DNA of 47,945 nucleotides from Roseburia sp. (lineage in GTDB: Bacteria; Bacillota; Clostridia; Oscillospirales; Ruminococcaceae). The DNA lies in contig JAMPCH010000016.1 of the NCBI GenBank assembly GCA_023666265.1, positions 1 to 47,945 on the forward strand, given 5' to 3'. A program made the translations under genes and the position numbers. The notes beneath the pieces are model-generated. The model had not been told where the DNA came from. It did not search any database and saw only the letters and a program-made list of their open reading frames with translations. Each line of letters opens with the position of its first letter. The stretch's first letter is position 1. Of the stretch, positions 39,547 through 47,945 are shown in pieces.

Positions 39547-40586
39547 GCCGCCTCCCTCGCCTTACTCGTCGCGACGCTGAGCGTCTCGCCGTCGCTTGTC
39601 CAGACGATATTCCCGTCGAGATCCGTCCGATAGACCGTGATCCCGAGGAGGTCGAGGAGCTCGACCGTCTCCTTATGCGGGTGACCGTAATCGTTCGGCG
39701 AGCCGACGCTTATGACCGCGTAATCGGGCGAGACCGCCTGTATAAAGGCGCGTAGGCTCGAGGTACTGCTCCCGTGGTGAGCGACCTTGATCACGTCGGC
39801 GGAGAGCTCGGCGCCGCTATCATAAATATCCCGCTCCGCCTTTTGTTCTATATCCCCCGTAAAGAGGAAGGAATTTTGCCCATAGGTGAGCTTCGCTAAG
39901 ATCGAGTAATTATTGAGGTCGTCATAATCCTTTACGGGCGATAAAATATCGAGATAACAGCCCGTCGTGAGCTCATAACGCGCGCCGACCTCCGCGTATT
40001 CGAGGACGGCGCCGCATTTCTCCGCCGACTCGATCAGGCGCTCGTAAGAGCGCGTGACCGGGATCATTTTTTCGGTCAGCTTTGGCATCAGGAGCGTCTC
40101 CGTCCCAAATTCGTCGATCACCTTTGAGAGCGAGCCGATATGATCGGAATGGGGGTGGGAGGCGACGACCATATCGAGCGTATCGAGGTCGAGACCGTTT
40201 AAATAGCGGATCACGTCCGACGAGGCGCTCGATTCCCCGCCGTCGATCAGGATCGAGGTCTCGCCCGCGAGGATCAGGGCGCAATCCCCCTGTCCCACGT
40301 CGATAAAATGGACGGCGATCTCTCCGTCGGTGAGCGCGGCGGTCGCCTCGTCGTCCAGCCCAAAGGTTTCGTAAAGCTCGTGCCACTTCGGGATAAACGA
40401 GAGGTTAAAAAACCGATCGTTCAGATAGACGACCGCGACCGCCAACAGGACGATCGCTGCGACAAAAAGGAGAAGCTTTTGTTTAGGGGCGTTTTTTCCC
40501 CCTTTTCCCGACGTTAGACTTTTGAGAAGGGTCTCTACCCCGCCCGTGACGGCTCTCGTGGCTTGTGTTTTTCGTTGTTTTTTCAT
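39543..40586 (-). CDS. ComEC-like metallo-beta-lactamase, membrane-anchored
   Basis: 347 residues. A basic N-terminus, one membrane helix (about 38-55), then a metallo-beta-lactamase domain of the ComEC/Rec2 C-terminal type: FIDVGQGDCALI (94-105), metal motif SHPHSDH (143-149), FLFTGDIE and VAHHGSSTSS. It lacks the ComEC channel, so it is not the DNA-uptake pore itself; an extracellular nuclease or phosphodiesterase is more likely. Its first 104 bp overlap the end of the YgiQ-type gene in another frame. GAGGG lies before the ATG. Confidence 0.87.
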   Translation of the reverse strand: MKKQRKTQATRAVTGGVETLLKSLTSGKGGKNAPKQKLLLFVAAIVLLAVAVVYLNDRFFNLSFIPKWHELYETFGLDDEATAALTDGEIAVHFIDVGQGDCALILAGETSILIDGGESSASSDVIRYLNGLDLDTLDMVVASHPHSDHIGSLSKVIDEFGTETLLMPKLTEKMIPVTRSYERLIESAEKCGAVLEYAEVGARYELTTGCYLDILSPVKDYDDLNNYSILAKLTYGQNSFLFTGDIEQKAERDIYDSGAELSADVIKVAHHGSSTSSLRAFIQAVSPDYAVISVGSPNDYGHPHKETVELLDLLGITVYRTDLDGNIVWTSDGETLSVATSKAREAA

Positions 40587-42393
40587 ATTCCCTCGCTTTC
40601 CGCCCCGACGGATCGTTCGCGGCGATCAGGCAGTCGGGCGCGCTCCCGATCAGCTCCTGTCTTTTTGTCATGGTGAGCGCGCGAAGCACCAACGCGCGGT
40701 TCTCCTTTTTATAATATTGAAGGAGCGCGCGCTGAAGCCTTTTTTCCTCCGCCGAGCGCGGAACATAGACCGGCTCGAGCGTATAGGGGTCGAGTCCCGT
40801 ATAAAACATAGCGGTCGAGATCGTACCGGGCGTCGGATAAAAATCCTGTACCTGTTCGGGGCGGATCTTATGCTTTTTTAAGAAGACCGCGAGATCGACC
40901 GCGTCATTCAGGGTACAGCCCGGGTGAGACGACATCAGATAGGGGACGAGATATTGCTCCTTCCCGATCTTTTTGGTGAGTGAATAAAATTTTTTCTCAA
41001 ATCTCTCATACGCGTCGATATGCGGCTTCCCCATATAGTCGAGGACGCGGTCGCTCGCGTGTTCGGGCGCGACCTTTAGCTGACCGCTGATATGATGCTC
41101 GATCAGCTCGCGCAGGAAGGTATCGTCGGGATCCTCGAGGAGATAGTCATAGCGGATCCCCGAGCGGATAAAGACCTTTTTGACCCGCTTCGTTTCGCGA
41201 AGCTTCCGTAAAAGCGAGATATATTCGCGGTGATCGACCTCGAGGTTGGGACAGGGTCTCGGCGCGAGACACTTCCTTCCCTTACAGAGTCCTTTGTCGA
41301 GCTGGTTTTTACAGGAGGGGGCGCGGAAATTCGCGGTCGGTCCGCCGACGTCGTGGATATAGCCCTTAAAATCCGGCTTCTCGGCGAGCATTTTTGCCTC
41401 CGCCAAGACCGAGCGCTCGCTTCGCGTCTGGACGCGCCTCCCTTGATGAAGGGCGATCGAGCAGAAGTTACAAAAGCCGTAACAGCCGCGATTATGGATG
41501 ATCGAGAACTCGACCTCGCGGATCGACGGGACGCCGCCATCCTTCTCATACATCGGGTGATACGCCCGCATATACGGAAGCTCGTAGGCGCGGTCAAATT
41601 CCTCTTGGGTGAGGCTTCTTTGCGGCGGGTTCTGAACGAGCATACGATCCCCGTGACGCTGGACGATCGTCCGCCCGTATACCTCGTCCTGTTCGTCGTA
41701 CTGCTTACGACAGGCTTTAGCGTAAGCCTTTTTGTTGTCGCGCACCATCTCAAAGCTGTCGCACTGTACCGCCCCGAGCGGCGTATTGATCGGATCGGTC
41801 AGGTAACACGTCCCCCGAATATCCGCCATCTCGCCAAGGCGCTCTCCTTCCCTAAGGCGAAGGCAGATCTCGCTCACCGTAAGCTCGCCCATCCCGTACA
41901 TCAACAGCTCGGCGCCGCTATCGACAAGGATCGAGGGGAGGACGCGATCCGCCCAGTAGTCGTAATGGGCGAAGCGTCGGAGCGAAGCCTCTAAGCCGCC
42001 GATCGCGATCTCGGTATCGGGAAAGAGCCGCTTTAACGCGCGGCAGTAGACCGTGACCGCGCGGTCGGGTCGCCGCCCGCCGACCCCGCCGGGGCTGTAC
42101 GCGTCGTCGTTTCGCTTCTTCCCCGCGACGGTATAGTTAGAGACCATACTGTCGATATTCCCGCCCGTCACCATAAACGCGTACCTCGGCGCGCCGAGCG
42201 AGAGAAAGTCCGCGTCGGTCACGGGCTGGGCGAGCATCGCCACCGAAAAACCGAGGCTCTCGATCACGCGGGAGACGATCGCGATCCCAAAGGAGGGGTG
42301 GTCGACGTAAGCGTCGCCCGTCACACAGATAAAATCCGGGCGGTCGATCCCCCTCTCCTTCAGCTCCTCGCGGCTCACGGGTAAAAACGGCAT
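40483..42393 (-). CDS. ygiQ: YgiQ-family radical SAM protein
   Basis: 636 residues. N-terminal domain with DRPDFICVTGDAYVDHPSFG as in UPF0313, radical SAM core with the cluster motif C-x3-C-x2-C in NRGCYGFCNFC, and the C-terminal VAPEHASD and FYPTPGTISTAMFYTG blocks typical of YgiQ. The reaction is not known. The last about 50 residues are basic and poorly structured and overlap the following gene by 104 bp. It starts 9 bp after ftsK, with AAGGTGATTTT upstream overlapping that stop codon. Confidence 0.92.
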   Translation of the reverse strand: MPFLPVSREELKERGIDRPDFICVTGDAYVDHPSFGIAIVSRVIESLGFSVAMLAQPVTDADFLSLGAPRYAFMVTGGNIDSMVSNYTVAGKKRNDDAYSPGGVGGRRPDRAVTVYCRALKRLFPDTEIAIGGLEASLRRFAHYDYWADRVLPSILVDSGAELLMYGMGELTVSEICLRLREGERLGEMADIRGTCYLTDPINTPLGAVQCDSFEMVRDNKKAYAKACRKQYDEQDEVYGRTIVQRHGDRMLVQNPPQRSLTQEEFDRAYELPYMRAYHPMYEKDGGVPSIREVEFSIIHNRGCYGFCNFCSIALHQGRRVQTRSERSVLAEAKMLAEKPDFKGYIHDVGGPTANFRAPSCKNQLDKGLCKGRKCLAPRPCPNLEVDHREYISLLRKLRETKRVKKVFIRSGIRYDYLLEDPDDTFLRELIEHHISGQLKVAPEHASDRVLDYMGKPHIDAYERFEKKFYSLTKKIGKEQYLVPYLMSSHPGCTLNDAVDLAVFLKKHKIRPEQVQDFYPTPGTISTAMFYTGLDPYTLEPVYVPRSAEEKRLQRALLQYYKKENRALVLRALTMTKRQELIGSAPDCLIAANDPSGRKAREYEKTTKNTSHESRHGRGRDPSQKSNVGKRGKKRP

Positions 42394-42402
42394 AAAATCA
42401 CC

Positions 42403-45234
42403 TTAATCTTCCTTATTCAGCTTTCGCTCGTACCATTCCTGCTTCGTCATAATGACCTGACGCGGCTTACTCCCCTCATAGCCGCCGACCACGCCGAGCT
42501 GTTCCATCGTGTCGATGAGCCGCGCCGCCCGTCCATAGCCGAGCTTTAGCTTTCGCTGGAGGTACGAGGTGCTGGCTTGACCCGCCTCGATGACCGCCTC
42601 GATCGCCTCGTCGAGCTTATCGTCGTTTAAGAGGAAGTCGTCGCTGTCCTCGTCGTCCTTCTCCTTATTTTTCCCGTTCTTTTGGGCGGCGAGCTCGGTC
42701 TGTTTCTCGATCTCGTCCATGACGCTCTGGTCATAATCGAGGATAAAGGAATTTTTAATAAAGTCGACGACCCGCTCGACCTCTTTATCCGAGACCCAAC
42801 AGCCCTGGACGCGAAGCGGCTTTGGCATACCGACGGGTGCGTAGAGCATATCTCCCTTCCCGAGGAGCTTCTCCGCCCCGGCGCTGTCGATGATCGTCCG
42901 ACTGTCGACCTGAGACGCGACCTTTAGCGCGATCCGGCTCGGGATATTCGCCTTGATGACCCCGGTCACGACGTTGACCGACGGGCGCTGGGTCGCGATG
43001 ACGAGGTGCATTCCCGCCGCGCGAGCCATTTGAGCCAAGCGGCAGATACTGTCCTCGACCTCCCCCGGCGACGCCATCATCAGATCCGCCAGCTCGTCGA
43101 TAAAAATAACGACCTGGGGGAGCGGCTCGATCTCCTCGTTCGCCCGCGCGAGCTTATTATACGACTCGAGGTCGCGGACGCTATGGTCGGAGAAGAGCTT
43201 ATAGCGGTTCAACATCTCGGTCACCGCCCAAGCGAGCGCGCCCGCCGCCTTCTTCGGGTCGGTCACGACGGGGATCAGTAAATGCGGTATCCCGTTATAG
43301 ATCATAAACTCGACCGCCTTTGGGTCGATCATCAGGAAGCGCACGTCGTCGGGCGTCGAGCGGAACAGGATACTCATAATGATCGAGTTGACACAGACGG
43401 ATTTCCCCGAGCCGGTCGTCCCCGCGATGAGGATATGCGGCATCTTGGCGATGTCCGCGATCACGACCTCGCCGGAGATACTCTTACCGAGTACCGCGCC
43501 GAGCTTACTCTTTGTCCCGGTGAAAGCCGCGCTCTCGACCATCTCGCGGAAGGGGACGGACTCGATCGTCTTATTCGGGACCTCGATCCCGACCGCCGCC
43601 TTATTCGGGATCGGCGCCTCGATCCTGACGCCCGCCGAGGCGAGGTTTAAGGCGATGTCGTCCACGAGACCCGTGATCTTGGCGATCTTAACGCCGGGCG
43701 CGGGCTGGAGCTCATAGCGCGTGACCGAGGGACCGCGCGACGCCTCGAGGAACCTCGTCTGTACCCCAAAGCTTTTGAGCGTTTCGACGAGCTTCTCGGC
43801 GTTCGTTTGGATCTCGGCGTGGATGTCCTCATCGGAGCGCTCGTGGATCACGTCGTTTAAAAGCTCGCTCGGCGGGACCTTATACTGCTCCGCCTCGGAC
43901 AGGATCTCCTCAAAATGCCCCTGTCCGCTCTCGTCGGGGCGGATCACCGTCGCGAGAAGCTTTTCCTCCCGTTTCTCCTCCTCGCGCAGCTTTTCCTCCT
44001 GTTCCCGACCGAAGTCGCGGATCGCCTCGACGATCCGATCGCCCTCGTCCTCCGTTTCCGCCTCCGTCTCGGGCGCGGGAGCGGGCGCTTGACCGACGAG
44101 GCTTGTCCGCTGTTCGCCGATGATCTCGGGCTTGATCGGCTCGGGCGCTTTTTCATCGGCAAAAAACGGTCCGTCGGGGCGATAAGGTCCGTCGTCGGGT
44201 GATCTCTCCGTTATGGAAGGAGCGGTCTCCTCCGACTTTTGTGTTACGGTCTCCTCCCGCTTTTCGAGCTTCCCGCTCAAAAAGGCGTTGAGATCCTTTT
44301 GAAACTCGCGGCTTTCCTTTTTTTGGATCGCGATGGGATCTTCGGCGACGGCGCGGGCGTTCTTTTCCTTCGCCTCGCGCTTCTCCTCCTCGCTGACCTC
44401 GCGCTGGGCGTTCGTCGTGACGTTCGCGATCTCGGCGAACTTACGGGCGCGTTCCTCGTCGGCGGGGAGAGCGCGGCTCTGTTCCGAGCGGCGAGCCGCC
44501 TTTTCCTCGCGGAGCTTCGCTTCGCGCTCCGCCCGCTCTTCTTCGGCGAGGGCGGACTCCTCGCGATAGCGCTCGCGCTGTTCCCTCGCGTAATTTCCCG
44601 CTTTTCGGAAGGGCTTGGACACCGCGCGGAGAAGGTCGACGACCGTCAAATTCGTCATCAGCATAAAGACGACCAGCGAGACGAGAAGGAGGATTACGAT
44701 CGCGCCCCCCTGACCGAAAAGGAGGAGGGGCGTCCCGAGGATCAGCCCCGCCGCGCCGCCGCCGACAAGGCGCGTCCCGTTCTCATACGCATAGGAAATA
44801 TTCTCGCCGAGGGACGTTTCCGCCGCCGAGGGGTCGCCGACCGACCCGACGAAAAAGACCTGAGCCGCCGCGCTTATGAATAGGATCATCAATAAGAGCT
44901 GGAGCATACGCTTGGCGATCGTCGCCTTTGTACGCTCCGCCGAGAGCATGACCGCGATATAGATCAGGATCGGACCGACCAAAAACGACGAAAGTCCGAA
45001 TACGCCGTATATAAAGGTATGTATCCCGTCCCAGGCGGAGAGGTCGTCGCCCTCCGCCCGCCCAAAGAGCGTAAACGCCGTGATCAAAAGCCCGACCGCG
45101 AATAGGATCACCGAGATCAGCCGACGTCGCCGCGCGTTTTGGGCGATCAGCTCCGCCCGTCTCTTTTCCGCCTCCGAGGCGGCGGATCTTCGCTTTGATC
45201 CCCCCGCCGCCGATTTCTTTTTGGTTTCCGCCAT
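42403..45234 (-). CDS. ftsK: FtsK/SpoIIIE DNA translocase
   Basis: Membrane ATPase that pumps chromosome through the division or sporulation septum. 943 residues: basic N-terminus, about four to five helices (40-195), a long charged coiled linker (about 215-440), the RecA-like motor with Walker A GTTGSGKS (605-612) and [10 protein letters not shown], and a C-terminal winged-helix gamma domain ([24 protein letters not shown]) that reads polarity sites. The position near tepA-ylzJ matches spoIIIE of Bacillus; whether it acts in sporulation cannot be told. Confidence 0.95.
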   Translation of the reverse strand: MAETKKKSAAGGSKRRSAASEAEKRRAELIAQNARRRRLISVILFAVGLLITAFTLFGRAEGDDLSAWDGIHTFIYGVFGLSSFLVGPILIYIAVMLSAERTKATIAKRMLQLLLMILFISAAAQVFFVGSVGDPSAAETSLGENISYAYENGTRLVGGGAAGLILGTPLLLFGQGGAIVILLLVSLVVFMLMTNLTVVDLLRAVSKPFRKAGNYAREQRERYREESALAEEERAEREAKLREEKAARRSEQSRALPADEERARKFAEIANVTTNAQREVSEEEKREAKEKNARAVAEDPIAIQKKESREFQKDLNAFLSGKLEKREETVTQKSEETAPSITERSPDDGPYRPDGPFFADEKAPEPIKPEIIGEQRTSLVGQAPAPAPETEAETEDEGDRIVEAIRDFGREQEEKLREEEKREEKLLATVIRPDESGQGHFEEILSEAEQYKVPPSELLNDVIHERSDEDIHAEIQTNAEKLVETLKSFGVQTRFLEASRGPSVTRYELQPAPGVKIAKITGLVDDIALNLASAGVRIEAPIPNKAAVGIEVPNKTIESVPFREMVESAAFTGTKSKLGAVLGKSISGEVVIADIAKMPHILIAGTTGSGKSVCVNSIIMSILFRSTPDDVRFLMIDPKAVEFMIYNGIPHLLIPVVTDPKKAAGALAWAVTEMLNRYKLFSDHSVRDLESYNKLARANEEIEPLPQVVIFIDELADLMMASPGEVEDSICRLAQMARAAGMHLVIATQRPSVNVVTGVIKANIPSRIALKVASQVDSRTIIDSAGAEKLLGKGDMLYAPVGMPKPLRVQGCWVSDKEVERVVDFIKNSFILDYDQSVMDEIEKQTELAAQKNGKNKEKDDEDSDDFLLNDDKLDEAIEAVIEAGQASTSYLQRKLKLGYGRAARLIDTMEQLGVVGGYEGSKPRQVIMTKQEWYERKLNKED

Positions 45235-45256
45235 TTTACCGTTCCGCTCCCCTACT

Positions 45257-46117
45257 TTAAGAAATTGACAGGTGATTTCCGCTCAACAGCTCATAGACCC
45301 CTACGCCGATACATAAGATCCCGAGGACGAGCGTATAGATCCCGAAAATTTTAAACTTATCGTGTTTAATGATCAGGTGGACGAGCTTGATCGACAGGAA
45401 TCCCACGATCGCCGCCGTTAAAAAGCCGATCCCGAATAAGAGAAGGTCAAAGCTTTCGCCCGACGCCGCCGCGTCCCCGATCTCGAGGATGCTCCCCCCG
45501 AGGATCGCGGGTATCCCGAGAATGAAGGAATATGTAACCGCCGTCTCGCGCGTCAGCCCGCAAAAAAGCCCCGCCGTGACGGTACTCCCCGAGCGGGAAA
45601 CGCCCGGGAAAAGCGCGACGCATTGAAAAAGCCCGACCGTGACCGCGTCCCCTACCGTCATATCCTTCCCCGTTTTAGCGCCCTTTACACAGGCGTCGGA
45701 TAAAAACAGGAGGATCGCAGTAAAGAGGAAGGCGCAACCCTCGAAAATAATATCGCCGTCCCCCTCGACCGAGGTGAAAAAATCCTTAAAAAAGTAAACG
45801 GGGACGAGGATCAGCGTCGCGAAGATCACCATAAACATCATACGGCGGTCGTCGTTCATCTCGCGCCACGAAAAGCGCCCCGTAAAAATATCGCGGATCG
45901 TCAGAAAAAATTCCTTGATCATCCCCGCGATCGTCGACCAAAACGCCAAAAAGACCGCGAGGAGCGTCCCGAGGTGGAGAACGATCGAGATCATCAGGCT
46001 CTCCTCGCCGACGTTTAAAAAATGCTGGACGACCGAGAGATGTCCCGAGCTCGAGACGGGTAGGAACTCGGTAAGCCCCTGGATGATCCCTTGAATGATG
46101 ATCGAAAAAATTTCCAT
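45257..46117 (-). CDS. uppP: Undecaprenyl-diphosphatase
   Basis: Also called BacA. Dephosphorylates undecaprenyl diphosphate so the lipid carrier for peptidoglycan can be reused; overproduction gives bacitracin resistance. 286 residues with about eight helices, motif [11 protein letters not shown] (17-27) and GVSRSGST for the active site. GAAAGGACATCGT precedes the ATG. It stands 22 bp before ftsK, between it and ylzJ, where other Firmicutes have no gene or others. Confidence 0.95.
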   Translation of the reverse strand: MEIFSIIIQGIIQGLTEFLPVSSSGHLSVVQHFLNVGEESLMISIVLHLGTLLAVFLAFWSTIAGMIKEFFLTIRDIFTGRFSWREMNDDRRMMFMVIFATLILVPVYFFKDFFTSVEGDGDIIFEGCAFLFTAILLFLSDACVKGAKTGKDMTVGDAVTVGLFQCVALFPGVSRSGSTVTAGLFCGLTRETAVTYSFILGIPAILGGSILEIGDAAASGESFDLLLFGIGFLTAAIVGFLSIKLVHLIIKHDKFKIFGIYTLVLGILCIGVGVYELLSGNHLSIS

Positions 46118-46263
46118 ACGATGTCCTTTCTATGTAGTCTTTCCTTATTATTATGTATGGCAGGCGTGCGCCCGCCGAAGCTTTCAGAGTTGTTTACAAT
46201 TATGAGAAATGTGAACAAAAAGCGATCTTTTCCCTCCCCCGCGCCGCATATCGCTCCTTCCCT

Positions 46264-46295
46264 AAAAAATCAAACAAAGATCAGCGGCGATCTTT
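46264..46295 (-). terminator. Terminator overlapping the ylzJ stop codon
   Basis: Minus strand AAAGATC/GATCTTT (46276-46282 with 46289-46295), loop GCCGCT, then a T run at 46264-46269. The TGA of ylzJ lies within the stem. Confidence 0.75.
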
Positions 46296-46490
46296 GGCGG
46301 AGAAGGCGGTATAGGGACTGTAGCGGCTGTTGAGGTATAAATAGGGGTCGGTCGAATGAAGGCGGGCGATCCGCGTTTCGCCGCCGACCGTATTCAGCTC
46401 GAGAAGCCCGCCGTCGATCGGGCGATACTCGGTCTTTACGGCGTTCTCCGTAAAGAATATGTCGTCCGTACTGATAATAGAATGGATCAT
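46281..46490 (-). CDS. ylzJ: YlzJ-like protein
   Basis: 69 residues from ATG at 46490, which overlaps the tepA stop by 4 bp; AAGGAGG lies 13-14 nt upstream. Pattern: [13 protein letters not shown], then [34 protein letters not shown], as in the small YlzJ proteins always found beside TepA. Function unknown. Confidence 0.82.
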   Translation of the reverse strand: MIHSIISTDDIFFTENAVKTEYRPIDGGLLELNTVGGETRIARLHSTDPYLYLNSRYSPYTAFSAKDRR

Positions 46491-47299
46491 TGACGATCGA
46501 GCGCCCTCCTTTCTCCCCCGTTTACCCGTTTTACGGCGCACCGTTCGGGGCGGCGGCGGGCGGCGCTTTTACCCTCGGGGATGATCTCCTTACGCTGTTC
46601 GATCAGCTCATAGAGGCGGTTGATCGCCTCGGAGAGCCCGCCGAGCTCGTCGATCAGCCCCTCCTTGACCGCCGTTTCGCCGTCCACGACCGAGCCGACG
46701 TCCATCACCAGCTCGTCCTTTTTCATCATCAGCTCGCGGAATTTATCCGCGCTCATCGAGCTGTTTCGCGTGACGAAATTCGTGATCCGCTCCTGCATCC
46801 GGTCGAAGTAGGAGAGCGTCTGGGGGATCCCGAGGACGAGACCGTTCATACGGACGGGGTGGATCGTCATGGTCGCGGTCGGGACGATAAAGCTTTTTTT
46901 GGCGCTCACGGCGAGCGGGACGCCGATCGAATGACCCCCGCCGACGACGATCGAGACCGTCGGCTTATCCATCCCCGCGATCAGCTCCGCGATCGCGAGA
47001 CCCGCCTCGACGTCCCCACCGACCGTATTCAGAATAATGAGAAGTCCCTCAATGTCGCGATCCTGTTCGATCGCGACGAGCGCGGGGATAATATGCTCAT
47101 ACTTCGTCGTTTTATTCTGGGGAGGGAGGATATAGTGACCCTCGATCTGACCGATAATGGTAAGACAATGGATCAGGTGCTTGGCGTTGGGCGTCGCGAC
47201 GATCCCGGAATCGATGATCTGTTGATTTTGCTGTTCCTTCACGATCTCGTCGGACTCCTCGCGCTCCGCGCCGTTCTCGTTTTCGTTCTTTTCGTTCAT
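46487..47299 (-). CDS. tepA: ClpP-class serine peptidase TepA (translocation-enhancing)
   Basis: 270 residues, ClpP/crotonase fold. The acidic N-terminus is followed by [21 protein letters not shown], the active Ser-124 in [11 protein letters not shown] and His-147 in MTIHPVR. TepA of Bacillus affects secretion and is forespore-related. Order tepA-ylzJ then ftsK is the conserved cluster, here with uppP inserted. GAAAGGAACG about 11 nt before the ATG. The last about 30 residues are basic and unusual. Confidence 0.9.
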   Translation of the reverse strand: MNEKNENENGAEREESDEIVKEQQNQQIIDSGIVATPNAKHLIHCLTIIGQIEGHYILPPQNKTTKYEHIIPALVAIEQDRDIEGLLIILNTVGGDVEAGLAIAELIAGMDKPTVSIVVGGGHSIGVPLAVSAKKSFIVPTATMTIHPVRMNGLVLGIPQTLSYFDRMQERITNFVTRNSSMSADKFRELMMKKDELVMDVGSVVDGETAVKEGLIDELGGLSEAINRLYELIEQRKEIIPEGKSAARRRPERCAVKRVNGGERRALDRQ

Positions 47300-47405
47300 G
47301 GCTAAACGTTCCTTTCAAAAACAATTCTCGGGAATTAGTATTTGAAGGGGACGGGAAAATATGCATAAGCGCCGCGAAGCCGTGAACGGTCTGTCATTCT
47401 TATTT

Positions 47406-47434
47406 ATTATACCACATCTCCCATAAAAAAGCAA
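47406..47434 (-). promoter_or_regulatory. sigma-A promoter of tepA-ylzJ
   Basis: Minus strand TTGCTT (47429-47434) and TATAAT (47406-47411), 17-bp spacer, about 105 bp before the start. It is back to back with the tRNA promoter. Confidence 0.85.
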
Positions 47435-47473
47435 TTATTTTTTAAAAAATGAAAAGATTTCGCCGCTTTACCC

Positions 47474-47502
47474 TTGACAGGAGGGATTTTTTGTAGTATA
47501 AT
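47474..47502 (+). promoter_or_regulatory. sigma-A promoter of tRNA-Ser
   Basis: Perfect TTGACA (47474-47479) and TATAAT (47497-47502), 17-bp spacer. Confidence 0.93.
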
Positions 47503-47555
47503 AGTAGCTGTCGGTAAAGACGGGTCGGCTTTTTTTCGACTATGTATATCCGAAT

Positions 47556-47644
47556 GGAAGCGTATCGAAGTGGTCATAACGGGCCTGACTCGAAATCAGG
47601 TAGCCCTCACGGGCTCGTGGGTTCGAATCCCACCGCTTCCGCCA
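47556..47644 (+). tRNA. tRNA-Ser (anticodon CGA)
   Basis: 89 nt, class II. Acceptor GGAAGCG (47556-47562) pairs with CGCTTCC (47634-47640), discriminator G and encoded CCA. Anticodon stem CCTGA/TCAGG with loop CTCGAAA, anticodon CGA reading UCG. A long variable arm (TAGCCCTCACGGGCTC) is typical of serine tRNA, and the T loop is GGTTCGAATCC. Confidence 0.95.
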
Positions 47645-47663
47645 TGAAACACTGACAAAAAAG

Positions 47664-47711
47664 ATTTTTTGCCCACAAACGGCTTGGTTAAGCTATTTGT
47701 GGGCAAAAAAT
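47664..47711. terminator. Strong 16-bp hairpin downstream of tRNA-Ser
   Basis: ATTTTTTGCCCACAAA (47664-47679) pairs perfectly with TTTGTGGGCAAAAAAT (47696-47711), and the loop holds GCTT/AAGC. The run of T after the stem is on the minus strand (TCTTTTTTG), so it may end transcription coming from the right as well as the tRNA. Confidence 0.75.
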
Positions 47712-47945
47712 TTGCGAAAAAAGGAAATCACTCACCGTAGATATTTTCGACACGAAAGTGGCAGGTCGGGTGTAGCACGACCCATGAACGCCCCTACGCG
47801 TAGAAAAATTTTGGTCAATTTTGGTAAATATGCACAGAGCGCCTGTGAATGTCCCCCTCAATTATGAGAGAGCACTGACCCGCCCCAATTTATGCAGACA
47901 GCACAAAAAAGCCCCTGTGGGAAAGAATTAAGCAACAAACTGATT
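47712..47945. other. Right-end region without a recognisable gene
   Basis: About 230 bases of more AT-rich DNA. The longest visible plus frame from ATG at 47784 has only 28 codons with no family match. The minus strand frames are broken by stops within 90 bases of the edge. It holds no promoter I can defend and looks like the edge of an accessory or integrated segment. Confidence 0.4.

Noticed and set aside
46490-47305. 271-codon open frame on the plus strand opposite tepA
   Set aside because: It is the complement of a well-conserved ClpP-class gene, has no ribosome binding site, and its product (Asp/Arg/His-rich) is typical of an antisense shadow in GC-rich DNA.
1-47945. CRISPR arrays, insertion sequences with transposase, phage genes
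   Set aside because: No regularly spaced repeats, no transposase or integrase motif and no phage structural genes were found on either strand.

Overview
The window reads as chromosome of a Bacillota bacterium, most likely an uncultured, fairly GC-rich member of Clostridia of the gut or rumen type. The evidence is gene content and order: gdpP-rplI-dnaB, tepA-ylzJ-ftsK and cdaA-cdaR are Firmicute arrangements, and DUF5680, DUF3343, hicAB and a CplR/Lsa-like ABC-F protein fit the same group. Starts carry strong AGGAGG-type ribosome binding sites, several starts are TTG or GTG, and the promoters are of sigma-A type, mostly with exactly 17 bp spacers. The first ~370 bases and the last ~230 bases look different in composition and are probably foreign or accessory.

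Layout. 1-1000: a broken AT-rich GNAT gene, a small frameshifted gene and a run of palindromes. 1000-4270 (mixed strands): an anchored unknown protein, gap, a ferredoxin, and an SCP2-like protein with a histone-H1-like tail. 4380-6350: an ABC-F ribosome-protection gene with a promoter, a six-codon leader peptide and an attenuator. 6358-10290 (minus): asparagine synthetase with a hairpin that can hide its ribosome binding site, then a Ser/Thr kinase and an HTH protein. 10711-16335 (plus): a nine-gene accessory operon of two ATC-hydrolase-like proteins, three related membrane proteins, a GNAT enzyme, an isoprenylcysteine-methyltransferase-like protein and two unknown membrane proteins, behind one strong promoter with a palindromic operator-like site. 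16457-19731 (minus): cdaA-cdaR for cyclic di-AMP synthesis, then DUF5680 and Nudix. 19825-19995: a 171-bp MITE-like palindrome. 20049-21392 (minus): a cysteine desulfurase-like enzyme and a DUF3343 protein.

21581-35343 (plus): a nucleotidyltransferase fused to a degenerate sugar-phosphate mutase; RNase J behind a ~390-nt structured leader; gdpP (cyclic di-AMP hydrolysis), rplI, dnaB, tilS, hpt, ftsH; and a GT4 glycosyltransferase with a leader hairpin. 35412-47299 (minus): hicAB, a secreted transglutaminase-like protein, an HD-GYP response regulator with an orphan Hpt protein, DUF3006 with a ComEC-like metallo-beta-lactamase, YgiQ-type radical SAM, ftsK, uppP, ylzJ and tepA. The window ends with tRNA-Ser(CGA).

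How the genes connect: synthesis (CdaA/CdaR) and breakdown (GdpP) of cyclic di-AMP lie within 8 kb. rplI, dnaB, tilS, hpt, ftsH and RNase J are core replication, translation and RNA functions. The best candidates for undescribed biology are the 10.7-16.3 kb operon, the alternative-fold leader of RNase J, the leader-peptide attenuator of the ABC-F gene, and the hairpin over the asnB ribosome binding site. No CRISPR array, insertion sequence or phage genes were seen.
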